Assembly (NCBI GenBank): GCA_964504865.1
Contig: CAZDFS010000002.1
Location: 1 to 64,000 of the forward strand
DNA from: Wenzhouxiangella sp964504865
GTDB lineage: Bacteria > Pseudomonadota > Gammaproteobacteria > Xanthomonadales > Wenzhouxiangellaceae
Reading direction: 5' to 3'
DNA length: 64,000 bases
Below, in pieces: positions 27,625 to 36,249 of this stretch. The notes under the pieces were generated by a model. It saw only the letters and a list, made by a program, of their open reading frames with translations. It had not been told where the DNA came from and did not search any database. How positions within the stretch are numbered: the first letter of the stretch is position 1; every line of letters begins with the position of its first letter. The position numbers were made by a program, and so were the translations under genes.

Positions 27625-29001
27625 ATGACTGATATCAATCACTATCCGCAGCTGCTGACCGAGCTTCGTGATGCCTTCGACAGCGGACTGACCCGGCCAT
27701 TGGCCTGGCGTCGCCAGCAGCTCGACGCCCTCGAGTCCTTGCTGAAGGACAACGAAACCTTGATCGAGCAGGCACTCGCCGCGGACTTGAACAAGCCCGC
27801 GCATGAAGTCCAGCTCGAAATCGGGCTGCTTTACAGCGAGATCAAGCACGCTCGCAGGCACCTGTCACGCTGGGCCAGTCGGCGTCCGGTGACGACCCCG
27901 ATGATCGGCCAGCCCGGGTCGAGCTGGGTTCAGCCCGAGCCCCTCGGCGTGGTGTTGATCATGAGTGCCTGGAACTACCCGATCCAGCTCCTGTTCGGTC
28001 CCCTCATTCCGGCACTCGCCGCGGGCAATGCGGTGCTTCTGAAGCCCTCGGAAATCGCCGCCCACAACTCGACGTTGATCGCCGATCTGGTGCCGGAGTA
28101 CCTGGATCAACAGGCGGTGCGCGTCGTCGAGGGGGCCGTGGAGGAAACGACGGCTCTGCTGAAGCTGCGCTACGACCACATCTTCTATACTGGCGGTGCC
28201 GCCGTCGGACGCATCGTCATGCGGGCTGCGGCCGAACACCTGACGCCAGTGACTCTCGAGCTCGGCGGAAAAAGCCCCTGCGTCATCGATCGCGGCGCGG
28301 ATCTGGCCTCCGCCGCTCGCCGCGTGCTCTGGGGCAAGACCCTGAACGCGGGCCAGACCTGCATTGCACCGGATTATGTTCTGGTCCATCCGGAGGACCG
28401 CCAGGGCCTGATCGCGGCCATGCGAGACGAGCTCGAAGCCATGTATGGCGCCGATCGACTGCACAGCCAGGATTACTGCAAGATCATCAATCGCCGCCAT
28501 TTCGAGCGGCTGACCGGCTACCTGAGCGCGGGCGAGATTGCTATTGGCGGCAGAACGGACGAAGACGCGGAGCGCATCGAGCCCACGGTGATTACCGGGG
28601 TCGGGGAGGACGATCCGATCATGCAGGAGGAGATTTTCGGCCCGATCCTGCCGGTCCTCGATTCGCCGTCCCTGTCGGCCTCGATCGATTTCATTCGCCG
28701 GCGCGAGAAACCCCTGGCCGCCTATCTCTTTACCCGCGACTCGGACAGCGAAGCGCAGTTTGTCGAGCAGGTCAGCGCCGGCAGTATGCTGATCAACGAC
28801 GTGATCTTCTTCATGTCGGTGCCGGATCTGCCCTTCGGCGGCGTCGGCGAATCGGGCATGGGCTGCTACCACGGCCAGGCCGGCTTCGATCGTCTCAGCC
28901 ATCTGAAGGCCGTGATGCGTCGAGCCCGGTGGCCCGAGATCACCATCCGATTCGCCCCCTACACGAGCTTCAAGACCAGGGTGTTGAAATGGCTGAGTTA
29001 G
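27625..29001 (+). CDS. Aldehyde dehydrogenase (ALDH3-type, coniferyl aldehyde dehydrogenase-like)
   Basis: A 458-residue NAD(P)-dependent aldehyde dehydrogenase of the short ALDH3 class. Catalytic residues are N117 (SAWNYP), E212 (LELGGKSP) and C246 (NAGQTCIAPDYVLV); the last motif is typical of the class 3/coniferyl aldehyde branch. The C-terminal basic helix (YTSFKTRVLKWLS) may touch the membrane. It overlaps the VOC gene by 13 bases. The natural aldehyde is not predictable. Confidence 0.92.
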   Translation: MTDINHYPQLLTELRDAFDSGLTRPLAWRRQQLDALESLLKDNETLIEQALAADLNKPAHEVQLEIGLLYSEIKHARRHLSRWASRRPVTTPMIGQPGSSWVQPEPLGVVLIMSAWNYPIQLLFGPLIPALAAGNAVLLKPSEIAAHNSTLIADLVPEYLDQQAVRVVEGAVEETTALLKLRYDHIFYTGGAAVGRIVMRAAAEHLTPVTLELGGKSPCVIDRGADLASAARRVLWGKTLNAGQTCIAPDYVLVHPEDRQGLIAAMRDELEAMYGADRLHSQDYCKIINRRHFERLTGYLSAGEIAIGGRTDEDAERIEPTVITGVGEDDPIMQEEIFGPILPVLDSPSLSASIDFIRRREKPLAAYLFTRDSDSEAQFVEQVSAGSMLINDVIFFMSVPDLPFGGVGESGMGCYHGQAGFDRLSHLKAVMRRARWPEITIRFAPYTSFKTRVLKWLS

Positions 29002-29462
29002 AACCCTCGCATCTCCCGACGGACCCGTATCCGCGCTTTCATCTGGCCCTGCCGGTCATCGATCTTGAGGAAACCCTGGACTTCTATGTCGACCTGCTGG
29101 CCTGTCCGACCGGCCGGCGGTCCGAGCAGTGGGTGGACCTCGATTTCTTTGGTCACCAGCTCGTCCTGCATCGCGTCGACGCAGCGCAGCATCCGGCCAG
29201 CCAGCGCAACCAGGTCGATGGGCACGCCGTGCCCGCCAGCCATTTTGGCCCGATCCTTGAGTGGGCGCAGTTCGAAGCTCTCGCCGAACGGTTCAGATCG
29301 GCCGGACTCGGTTTCGTCATTGAACCGACGACGCGGTTTCAGGGCCGACGAGGCGAGCAGGCCACCATGTTCGTTGCCGATCCCAGCGGCAATCACCTCG
29401 AATTCAAGGCGTTCCGTCAGATCGAGGCGCTGTTCGCCAAGGACCTGGACGCCTACGTCTAG
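28989..29462 (+). CDS. VOC family protein (glyoxalase/dioxygenase fold)
   Basis: A 157-residue vicinal-oxygen-chelate protein. The first beta-alpha-beta unit is FHLALPVIDLEETLDFYVDL with a metal-site histidine at its start, and the second supplies HQLVLHR, HAVPASHFG and the terminal glutamate in GNHLEFKAF. Family members include lyases and dioxygenases; this one resembles uncharacterised 'glyoxalase-like' proteins. The ATG at 28989 lies inside the end of the aldehyde dehydrogenase gene, so translation is probably coupled. Confidence 0.87.
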   Translation: MAELEPSHLPTDPYPRFHLALPVIDLEETLDFYVDLLACPTGRRSEQWVDLDFFGHQLVLHRVDAAQHPASQRNQVDGHAVPASHFGPILEWAQFEALAERFRSAGLGFVIEPTTRFQGRRGEQATMFVADPSGNHLEFKAFRQIEALFAKDLDAYV

Positions 29463-29597
29463 GGCCGCTCTGAATGATGCTCCGCGCCGTATCATTCGGA
29501 GCGACCCTCGGTCGGCTGCCGTGCCCGATGCGCGCATCGGAGTTGAACGGACGCCGCGTCACGGCGTCTTAGGCTCATCAATTCTCGAGACACGCTC

Positions 29598-30101
29598 ATG
29601 CTGAAATCGTTTTACCAAACCCGTTGGCCTTTTGTTCTGATCGTTGCGGCCTGCCTCGGCTTGCTTGCCTACGCTTACTACGCGCAGTTCGTCCTCGAGC
29701 TGACGCCGTGCCCCATGTGCATGCTCCAGCGCTTCGGCTTCATGATCATGGCCGTGGCCGCGCTGGGCCTGGCGCTGCACCACCCTGACGACTGGAAGCG
29801 CTGGCTTTACGGCGTGCCTTTCCTCGGCGGCGCGATCTGGGGTCTGGTGACCGCCACCCAGCACGTGCGGCTTCAGAATGCTCCCCCGGATCCGATGGGT
29901 GGCTGTGGTGCGGACTGGCCCACGATGATGGCCTTCGAATTCAGCTGGAGCGAGATTCTGACCGAGGCCTTTACCGCCAGCGGTGACTGTGCCCAGGTGT
30001 CATGGACCTTCCTCGGCCTGTCGATGCCGGCCTGGACGCTGATCTGGTATGTTGGCCTGACATTGTTTATCCTTCCGGCCTTGTTCAGGCGAAGCGCTTG
30101 A
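29598..30101 (+). CDS. dsbB: Disulfide bond formation protein B
   Basis: A 167-residue inner-membrane oxidase that reoxidises DsbA and passes electrons to quinone. Four membrane helices are visible. The two periplasmic cysteine pairs are C38-x-x-C41 (TPCPMCMLQR) and C103/C131 (GGCGADW and SGDCAQVSW). The length and the C-terminal WTFLGLSMPAW are standard for the family. No dsbA is in the window. Confidence 0.95.
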   Translation: MLKSFYQTRWPFVLIVAACLGLLAYAYYAQFVLELTPCPMCMLQRFGFMIMAVAALGLALHHPDDWKRWLYGVPFLGGAIWGLVTATQHVRLQNAPPDPMGGCGADWPTMMAFEFSWSEILTEAFTASGDCAQVSWTFLGLSMPAWTLIWYVGLTLFILPALFRRSA

Positions 30102-30147
30102 TTTCATAGGTAACTATCGGATTAAAAAGAAAAACGCAGGACGCGAC

Positions 30148-31518
30148 ATGACAGACCACCTCAAACCCATCACCCCGGCCAAAGGCTGGAGACCGGATTC
30201 CTGGCGTCAAAAGACCGCGGGGCAGCAGGCCACCTACGAAGACGCGCAGGAGCTCAATGCCGCCCTCGCCAAGCTGGCCGGCATGCCGCCGCTCGTGACG
30301 TCCTGGGAGATCCTCAACCTCAAGCAGCAGATTGCCGAAGCGCAGGCGGGAAAGCGCTTCTTCCTGCAGGGCGGGGACTGCGCGGAGGTGTTCAGCGAGT
30401 GTGAATCATCGATTGTCGCGAACCGACTGAAAGTGTTGCTCCAGATGTCGCTCATTCTGCTGCACGGCCTGGAAATGCCGGTGCTGCGCGTGGGTCGTTT
30501 CGCCGGCCAGTACGCCAAACCGCGATCCGCCGACACGGAAACTCGCGATGGCCTCACCCTCGCAAGCTATCGCGGCGACCTGGTCAACTCGCCCGAGTTT
30601 ACCGCCGAAGCCCGTCGGCCGGATCCGGCCCGACTCCTCCAGGGCCATGCCAGTTCGGCCATGACCATGAACTTCGTCCGCGCCCTCGTCGATGGCGGCT
30701 TTGCCGATCTCCATCATCCCGAATACTGGGATCTGGGCTGGGTCGAGCACTCGCCGCTGGCCGCCGAGTTTCATCGGATTTCCGACAGCATCGGCCAGTC
30801 GGTGAAATTCATCGAAACGATCACCGGTCAGCAGCCCGGTGCGCTCAAGCGGGTCGATTTCTACACCTCGCACGAGGCGCTTCACCTGCCCTACGAGCAG
30901 GCGCTGACCCGCCAGGTTCCTCGACAGTACGGCTGGTTCAACCTGTCGACGCACTTCCCCTGGATCGGCATGCGCACGGCGGAGCTCGATGGCGCTCATG
31001 TGGAAATGTTCCGCGGGATCCGCAACCCGATGGGTATCAAGGTCGGGCCCGGCATGAGCGCTGACTGGCTCAAGGGCTTGATCCGCACGCTGAATCCGGA
31101 CAACGAAGCGGGTCGCCTGGTGCTGATTCATCGCATGGGCGCGGGCAAGGTCGGGACGCATCTGCCGGCCTTGATCGAGGCGGTCAAGGCCACGGGCTCG
31201 CCCGTCCTCTGGATCTGTGATCCGATGCACGGCAACACGGAGAAGACCAGCAACGGCTTCAAGACCCGCAACTTCGACAATATCCGCGCCGAAGTCGAAG
31301 AGGCCTTCGAGATTCATGCCGCCGCCGGATCACGTCTTGGCGGCGTGCACCTGGAGCTTACCGGCGAGAACGTGACCGAGTGTATCGGTGGGGCCCGCGA
31401 ACTCAACGAGGCCGATCTCGAGACCTGCTACAAGACCACTGTCGATCCGCGCCTGAACTACGAACAGGCCCTCGAAATGGCCATGCTGGTAGTGCGGAAA
31501 CACCGCAGCCTGAACTGA
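30148..31518 (+). CDS. 3-deoxy-7-phosphoheptulonate synthase, class II
   Basis: A 456-residue class II DAHP synthase, first enzyme of the shikimate pathway, joining phosphoenolpyruvate and erythrose-4-phosphate. Family hallmarks are GWRPDSWRQKTAGQQATYED, FFLQGGDCAEVF with the metal cysteine, VLRVGRFAGQYAKPRS and WICDPMHGNTEK. Class II enzymes, rather than AroF/G/H types, occur in Xanthomonadales, actinobacteria and plants. It follows dsbB by 46 bases and ends at a strong terminator. Confidence 0.96.
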   Translation: MTDHLKPITPAKGWRPDSWRQKTAGQQATYEDAQELNAALAKLAGMPPLVTSWEILNLKQQIAEAQAGKRFFLQGGDCAEVFSECESSIVANRLKVLLQMSLILLHGLEMPVLRVGRFAGQYAKPRSADTETRDGLTLASYRGDLVNSPEFTAEARRPDPARLLQGHASSAMTMNFVRALVDGGFADLHHPEYWDLGWVEHSPLAAEFHRISDSIGQSVKFIETITGQQPGALKRVDFYTSHEALHLPYEQALTRQVPRQYGWFNLSTHFPWIGMRTAELDGAHVEMFRGIRNPMGIKVGPGMSADWLKGLIRTLNPDNEAGRLVLIHRMGAGKVGTHLPALIEAVKATGSPVLWICDPMHGNTEKTSNGFKTRNFDNIRAEVEEAFEIHAAAGSRLGGVHLELTGENVTECIGGARELNEADLETCYKTTVDPRLNYEQALEMAMLVVRKHRSLN

Positions 31519-31567
31519 TCGGCGCGCCGGCTGACCGCGTCAGCCGTTCAGCCGCCGCAAAAGCCAA

Positions 31568-31597
31568 GGGCGCCGTCGCAGTGACGGCGCCCTTTTT
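31568..31597 (+). terminator. Intrinsic terminator after DAHP synthase
   Basis: A perfect ten-base stem GGGCGCCGTC / GACGGCGCCC with a five-base loop and five T directly after. It lies 50 bases past the DAHP synthase stop and 25 bases before the converging mdh stop. Confidence 0.93.
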
Positions 31598-31621
31598 CAT
31601 GGCGCAGATGCCGGGGTGGGC

Positions 31622-32608
31622 TCAGGACAGAAGCGACTCGACGGCGGCCCGCTCTTCCCGCAGCTCCTGGTCGGTGGCATCCATGCGTTCCCGAGAAAAG
31701 GCGTTGATCTCAAGCCCCTGGACAATCGACCAGCGACCGTTCTCGCAGGTGCAGGGGAAGGAATAGATCACGCCCGGCGCGATGCCGTAGCTACCGTCCG
31801 ACGGGACGGCCATGGACACCCAGCTGTCGCCGTTGGTGCCCAGTGCCCAGTCACGGATGTGGTCGATGGCGGACGAGGCGGCGGATGCCGCGCTGGATGC
31901 CCCGCGAGCCTTGATGATCGCTGCGCCCCGCTGCTGGACCGTCGGAATGAATTCCTCGATGTACCAGCGCTGATCGATGCCATCCATTTCCAGGGCCGGG
32001 TGGCCGCTGACCGTGGCGTTGTGCAGGTCCGGATACTGGGTCGATGAATGGTTGCCCCAGATCGTCATTCGCCGGATGTTGGTGTGATGAATGCCGGTTT
32101 TCTGAGCCAGTTGTGCCAGGGCGCGGTTGTGGTCCAGGCGCGTCATTGCCGTGAAGTTCTCGGCCGGAAGATCCGGTGCGTTGGCCTGCGCAATCAGCGC
32201 GTTCGTGTTGGCCGGATTACCGACCACGAGAACCTTCACATCCCGGCTGGCAACGGCGTTCAGAGCGCGGCCCTGGGGCCCGAAGATCTTGCCGTTTTCG
32301 CTGAGCAGGTCTGCCCGTTCCATGCCCGGTCCACGCGGCTTGGCGCCGACGAGGATGGCGTAGTCGGCGTCCTTAAAACCCGTTTCCAGATCCGCCGTGG
32401 CCTCGACGCCTGCCAATAGCGGGAAGGCGGCGTCGTCGAGCTCCATGACCACCCCCATCAGGGCATCGAGTGCCGGCGGGATCTCGATCAGCTGCAGAAT
32501 GACCGGCTGCGTCGGTCCGAGCAGGTCGCCTGAGGCGATGCGAAAGCAGAGCTGGTAGCCAATCTGGCCCGCCGCTCCGGTGATGGCGATACGCTTGGGT
32601 TCGGTCAT
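31622..32608 (-). CDS. mdh: Malate dehydrogenase
   Basis: A 328-residue NAD-dependent malate dehydrogenase of the TCA cycle, of the longer type shared with plants' cytosolic enzyme. The nucleotide motif is ITGAAGQIGYQL; substrate arginines are in AKPRGPGMERADLL; the catalytic aspartate and histidine are in MTRLDHNRA and IWGNHSSTQYPD. The ATG at 32608 is preceded by GGAGTATCCATC; a longer frame upstream lacks homology. Confidence 0.97.
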   Translation of the reverse strand: MTEPKRIAITGAAGQIGYQLCFRIASGDLLGPTQPVILQLIEIPPALDALMGVVMELDDAAFPLLAGVEATADLETGFKDADYAILVGAKPRGPGMERADLLSENGKIFGPQGRALNAVASRDVKVLVVGNPANTNALIAQANAPDLPAENFTAMTRLDHNRALAQLAQKTGIHHTNIRRMTIWGNHSSTQYPDLHNATVSGHPALEMDGIDQRWYIEEFIPTVQQRGAAIIKARGASSAASAASSAIDHIRDWALGTNGDSWVSMAVPSDGSYGIAPGVIYSFPCTCENGRWSIVQGLEINAFSRERMDATDQELREERAAVESLLS

Positions 32609-32789
32609 GATGGATACTCCGCAGAACGATTGAAGGCAATCCGCCATTTTAACCGCTCGCGTTTCCCACGAGGCTGGTTTCTGCCGCGGGGACTTGCCGG
32701 TCACGTGGCGCAGTCGATGTGCGGGTGCGCCATCGCTGGCGAGGCCGACGATGGTATCGTTCTGCTTTTCCTAACAGCGACTCCCGACG

Positions 32790-33365
32790 ATGCGAAGGCT
32801 TGTTCCTACCCTGATCTTTCTGTGCGCGCCTGCCTGGGCCGACGTGGTCCTCTTCGAAGATCCAGTGCATCGCTTCTGGAACCACCTGGACGCCCTCTGC
32901 GGTCAGGCGTTCGAAGGGCAGCTGATCGACCACCCGGAGGGCGAAACGGATTTCGTCGGCCAGCGACTGGTGATGCACGTACGTGACTGCCACCGTGACT
33001 GGATCCGAATCCCGTTTCAGGTGGGAGACGACCGCTCTCGAACCTGGGTGATCACCCGCGACGAGGGCCGTATTCGCCTTCGCCACGTCCATCGCCACGA
33101 AGACGGAACGCCGGATGAGGTCAGCATGTATGGGGGGCTGGCGACCAATCGCGGCCAGGCGACGGTTCAATACTTTCCCGCTGACGAACAGACCCGTCAG
33201 GTGATCGAAGCCGCCTTTTCGAATGTCTGGATGATCGGGATCGAACCCGGTCAGACGTTTACCTACGGCCTTCGCCGCCTCGGCACCCCGCGGGTCTTTC
33301 GCATCGATTTCGATCTGCAGCGGCCGATTGATCCGCCGCCCCCGCCCTGGGGTTGGGTCGACTGA
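32790..33365 (+). CDS. Exported protein of unknown function
   Basis: A 191-residue protein with a short signal peptide (MRRLVPTLIFLCAPAWA). The mature part is rich in His, Arg and aromatic residues, with one pair of likely disulfide cysteines (ALCGQAF and RDCHRDW). The segments HVHRHEDGTPDEVSMYGG and FRIDFDLQRPIDPPPPPWGW are notable. I do not recognise a family. It is divergent from mdh and converges with egtD. Confidence 0.7.
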   Translation: MRRLVPTLIFLCAPAWADVVLFEDPVHRFWNHLDALCGQAFEGQLIDHPEGETDFVGQRLVMHVRDCHRDWIRIPFQVGDDRSRTWVITRDEGRIRLRHVHRHEDGTPDEVSMYGGLATNRGQATVQYFPADEQTRQVIEAAFSNVWMIGIEPGQTFTYGLRRLGTPRVFRIDFDLQRPIDPPPPPWGWVD

Positions 33366-33406
33366 TCGGGCCTGGAAAGGCGCTCAAGGCGCTGCCTGGC
33401 GACGAC

Positions 33407-34351
33407 TCAAGGCTCGGAGAGCGTCAGCCAGTGCATGCTGAACAGCGCGTCCGGGTCTGTCCAGACCTTGTCCGAGCGCAGGCCCGCAGACTCGGCCAGG
33501 GCCGTAAATCCCTCGATCGAGTATTTGTGGCTGTTTTCCGTGTGGATGGACTCGCCCTGATCGAAGCGGAAACGCTTGCCGTCCAGATCGATCGTCGTGT
33601 CCTTGAGGGCGACGAGGTGCATTTCGATCCGGCCCAGATCTCCATTGAAGCGGGCTTCGTGCGCGAATGCATCGATGTCGATGTCGGCATCGAGGTCCCG
33701 AGTCAAGCGCCGCAGGATATTCAGGTTGAATTTGGCGGTGACACCGTCGCGGTCATCGTAGGCCTGAATCAGTCGCTGCTCGTCCTTGAGCAGATCCACG
33801 CCGATCAGAATGCCGCCGTCGGGGCCGACGATCCGCCCCATTCGAGCCAGAAAGTCGCGGGCTTCGTCGTGCTCGAAGTTACTGATCGTCGAGCCCGGGA
33901 AGTAGATCACCCGTCGCCGGGCGGGGGGTGCGAGATCCAATGCCTCGCCATCGATGGGCTGGGTGTAATCGGCGCGCAGGGGCTCGATATCGAGCTCGGG
34001 AAATTGCGCCTTCAGTTCTGCGGCGGACGCGCGCAGTGCGGCGGACGAGATCTCGATTGGCGTGTAGCCACGCGGTGAGTCGAGCGCGTCGAGCAGGTGC
34101 CGGGTCTTGACGCCGGCGCCTGAACCGAACTCGATGACGTGGGCGTTGGGGCCGATCAATCGACTGATTTCCTCGAGATGAGACTCATGCAGTGCCAGGT
34201 CGGCGCGGGTCACGTAATAATCGCGCGTGTCGCAGATTGCCTCGAACAGCTCCGAGCCGCGCTCGTCATAGAGATACTTGCATGGCAGGCTACGGGGATT
34301 GCCCGACAGGCCCTGCACGACGTCGCTGAGAAAATCGCTGCGCTTGCTCAT
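33407..34351 (-). CDS. egtD: L-histidine N(alpha)-methyltransferase
   Basis: A 314-residue SAM-dependent enzyme that trimethylates histidine to hercynine, first step of ergothioneine synthesis. The SAM motif is VIEFGSGAGVKTRHLLDAL; further hallmarks are KYLYDERGSELFEAICDTRD, the YFPGSTISNFEHDEA loop, and AYDDRDGVTAKFNLNIL. The ATG at 34351 overlaps the egtB stop by four bases, so the two are translationally coupled. Confidence 0.95.
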   Translation of the reverse strand: MSKRSDFLSDVVQGLSGNPRSLPCKYLYDERGSELFEAICDTRDYYVTRADLALHESHLEEISRLIGPNAHVIEFGSGAGVKTRHLLDALDSPRGYTPIEISSAALRASAAELKAQFPELDIEPLRADYTQPIDGEALDLAPPARRRVIYFPGSTISNFEHDEARDFLARMGRIVGPDGGILIGVDLLKDEQRLIQAYDDRDGVTAKFNLNILRRLTRDLDADIDIDAFAHEARFNGDLGRIEMHLVALKDTTIDLDGKRFRFDQGESIHTENSHKYSIEGFTALAESAGLRSDKVWTDPDALFSMHWLTLSEP

Positions 34352-35670
34352 GGAAGGTCCCTTGCCAGTCGAAAGCCGCTGTACTGCCACCGGTCCCCCG
34401 GGTAGAAGAAGTTGCGGTAGGTGGCGCGGACGTGCCCGGGGGGCGTGGCGCAGCTGCCGCCTCGCAGAACCATCTGGTTCGCCATGAATTTCCCGTTGTA
34501 CTCGCCGACTGCGCCACCGGCCGGACGGAATCCGGGATAGGGCGCATAGCTCGAGCCGGTCCATTCCCAGACATCGCCGAACAGCTGCTTCAACCCCGGA
34601 TCGCGGCCCGCACCATCGGGCTGGTAGTGGCCGGAATCGGAAAAATGCCCGGCGGGTTTCGCGCCACAGGCCGCCCGTTCCCATTCGCCCTCGAGGGGAA
34701 GACGAGCACCCGACCAGCTGGCGTAGGCCCAGGCTTCGTAGAAGCTGACGTGGCAGACGGCCCGAGCCGGATCGACGGGGGCAGCGCCAGCGGCCGTGTA
34801 ATGCAGCCACTGCCCATCATCCTGCCACCAGTAAAGGGGGGCTTCGATCCGATGGTCGCGTCGCCAGGCCCAGCCGTCGGACAGCCAGAATTCAGGGCGT
34901 CCGTAGCCCCCGTCGGCGATGAACGCCAGGAATTCACCACAGTTGACGGGCCGATTGGCCAGGGCAAAGGGCTGCAGCATGACCGGGTGCGCCGGTGTTT
35001 CGTTGTCGAAGCAGAAGCCGTCCCCGTCGAAGCCCACCGTGTGCAGGCCGCCGTCGAATTCCGTCCACTGGAGAGGGGCGGTCGCCGCCGCACCTGGCGG
35101 CGCCTCCGCCCACGCCGGATGGCTGGGATTGAAGGACAGAGCGTGCTTGATATCCGTTGCCATCAGCTCCTGATGCTGCTGTTCGTGATTCAGACCCAGC
35201 ACGATGAGCGGGCCGATGCGCTCGAGATCGGCGGGGCTTGCGCCTTCGATCAGTTCGGCCATCGCCCGGTCCACGTGCCGCCGGTAGGCCGTGACGCCGG
35301 CCGAGTCGGGACGGCTGATGAGACTGCGCTTCGCCCGAGGGTATTGTTCACCAACGCCGTTGTAGTAGGAGTTGAACAGGAACTCGTACAGCTCATCGGG
35401 GCTGGCATAGCCCGGCACCTGCGGCTTCAGCAGGAAGGTTTCGAAGAACCAGGTCGTGTGGGCACGATGCCATTTCAGTGGGCTGGCATCCGCCATCGAC
35501 TGCAGGTTCTGATCCTCGGCAGGGAAGCGATTACAGAAGAGCTCGGTGGCTTCGCGCACGGCAAGAAATCCGTTCAGCAGAACCTCTGAATCATCGGTTC
35601 CAGGAAAAGCGGCATTAGTCGTTGCAGGCAACCGCGCAGCGGACGTTGCCTCGTCGAGGGTCATGGACAT
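34348..35670 (-). CDS. egtB: Ergothioneine biosynthesis protein EgtB (sulfoxide synthase)
   Basis: A 440-residue non-haem iron enzyme that joins hercynine to a thiol donor with oxygen to give the sulfoxide. The DinB-like N-terminal domain has HRAHTTWFFETFLLKP and the iron motif NHEQQHQELMATDIKH; the C-terminal formylglycine-generating-enzyme-like domain has VCHVSFYEAWAYASW, GDVWEWTGSSYAPYPGF and RATYRNFFYPGDRWQ-YSGFR. No egtA, egtC or egtE is adjacent, as is usual for proteobacterial two-gene egtB-egtD operons. Confidence 0.95.
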   Translation of the reverse strand: MSMTLDEATSAARLPATTNAAFPGTDDSEVLLNGFLAVREATELFCNRFPAEDQNLQSMADASPLKWHRAHTTWFFETFLLKPQVPGYASPDELYEFLFNSYYNGVGEQYPRAKRSLISRPDSAGVTAYRRHVDRAMAELIEGASPADLERIGPLIVLGLNHEQQHQELMATDIKHALSFNPSHPAWAEAPPGAAATAPLQWTEFDGGLHTVGFDGDGFCFDNETPAHPVMLQPFALANRPVNCGEFLAFIADGGYGRPEFWLSDGWAWRRDHRIEAPLYWWQDDGQWLHYTAAGAAPVDPARAVCHVSFYEAWAYASWSGARLPLEGEWERAACGAKPAGHFSDSGHYQPDGAGRDPGLKQLFGDVWEWTGSSYAPYPGFRPAGGAVGEYNGKFMANQMVLRGGSCATPPGHVRATYRNFFYPGDRWQYSGFRLARDLP

Positions 35671-35844
35671 TGAAACGGGGGTGAAGCATTCGCGCCTACT
35701 GCAGAGTTTACCACCGACCTCTTTGCTTTCCTTGATCTCGCGCGGATCACCCGGCGGGTTTACGCCCTACTAACCCCCGCTTTGCCGTGGCCTAACCGCC
35801 CACCTGCCAAGCTCAGCGTTCGTCTTGCCAAGGATCCTGAAGCG

Positions 35845-36249
35845 ATGATCAGAACGTTCCTCTGCCTGGGCCTGGCCCTGGCCGCCGTCACCGCGCGAGG
35901 CGAGGTGCAGCTGGTGCTCGATGGCCAAAGCTTCACCAACCTGAGTGAAATCGTCTACGACGCAGGACCGCGCCGGATGTCGCTGTCGTTTCAGGCCGAG
36001 CTTGCGTGTCGACCGTCCGCGGCCACGGCAGGATTCGGTCTGCTGACCCTGGCGATCGGTGGGCAGGAGGTGGGCGTGTCGACGACCGTCAACTACCTTG
36101 CCGGGCCCGATGATTCGGTCCTGACGATTACCACGGCCCAGGGGCCGCTGGCCTGCATCACCGCCGCGATCTTCCGGGATCGCTTCAGCTTCGAGCCGGC
36201 CTCGGGGACTGCGACACCCTCGATGCGTGCCGAAGCTGACGGTTCCTGA
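35845..36249 (+). CDS. Exported protein of unknown function
   Basis: A 134-residue protein with a signal peptide (MIRTFLCLGLALAAVTARGE). The mature part looks like an all-beta domain (VQLVLDGQSFTNLSEIVYDA, LLTLAIGGQEVGVSTTVNYL) with two cysteines. I recognise no family. An AAGGA site precedes the ATG at 35845; a longer open frame begins at 35782 but would bury the signal peptide. Its stop touches the pilR stop from the other strand. Confidence 0.6.
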   Translation: MIRTFLCLGLALAAVTARGEVQLVLDGQSFTNLSEIVYDAGPRRMSLSFQAELACRPSAATAGFGLLTLAIGGQEVGVSTTVNYLAGPDDSVLTITTAQGPLACITAAIFRDRFSFEPASGTATPSMRAEADGS

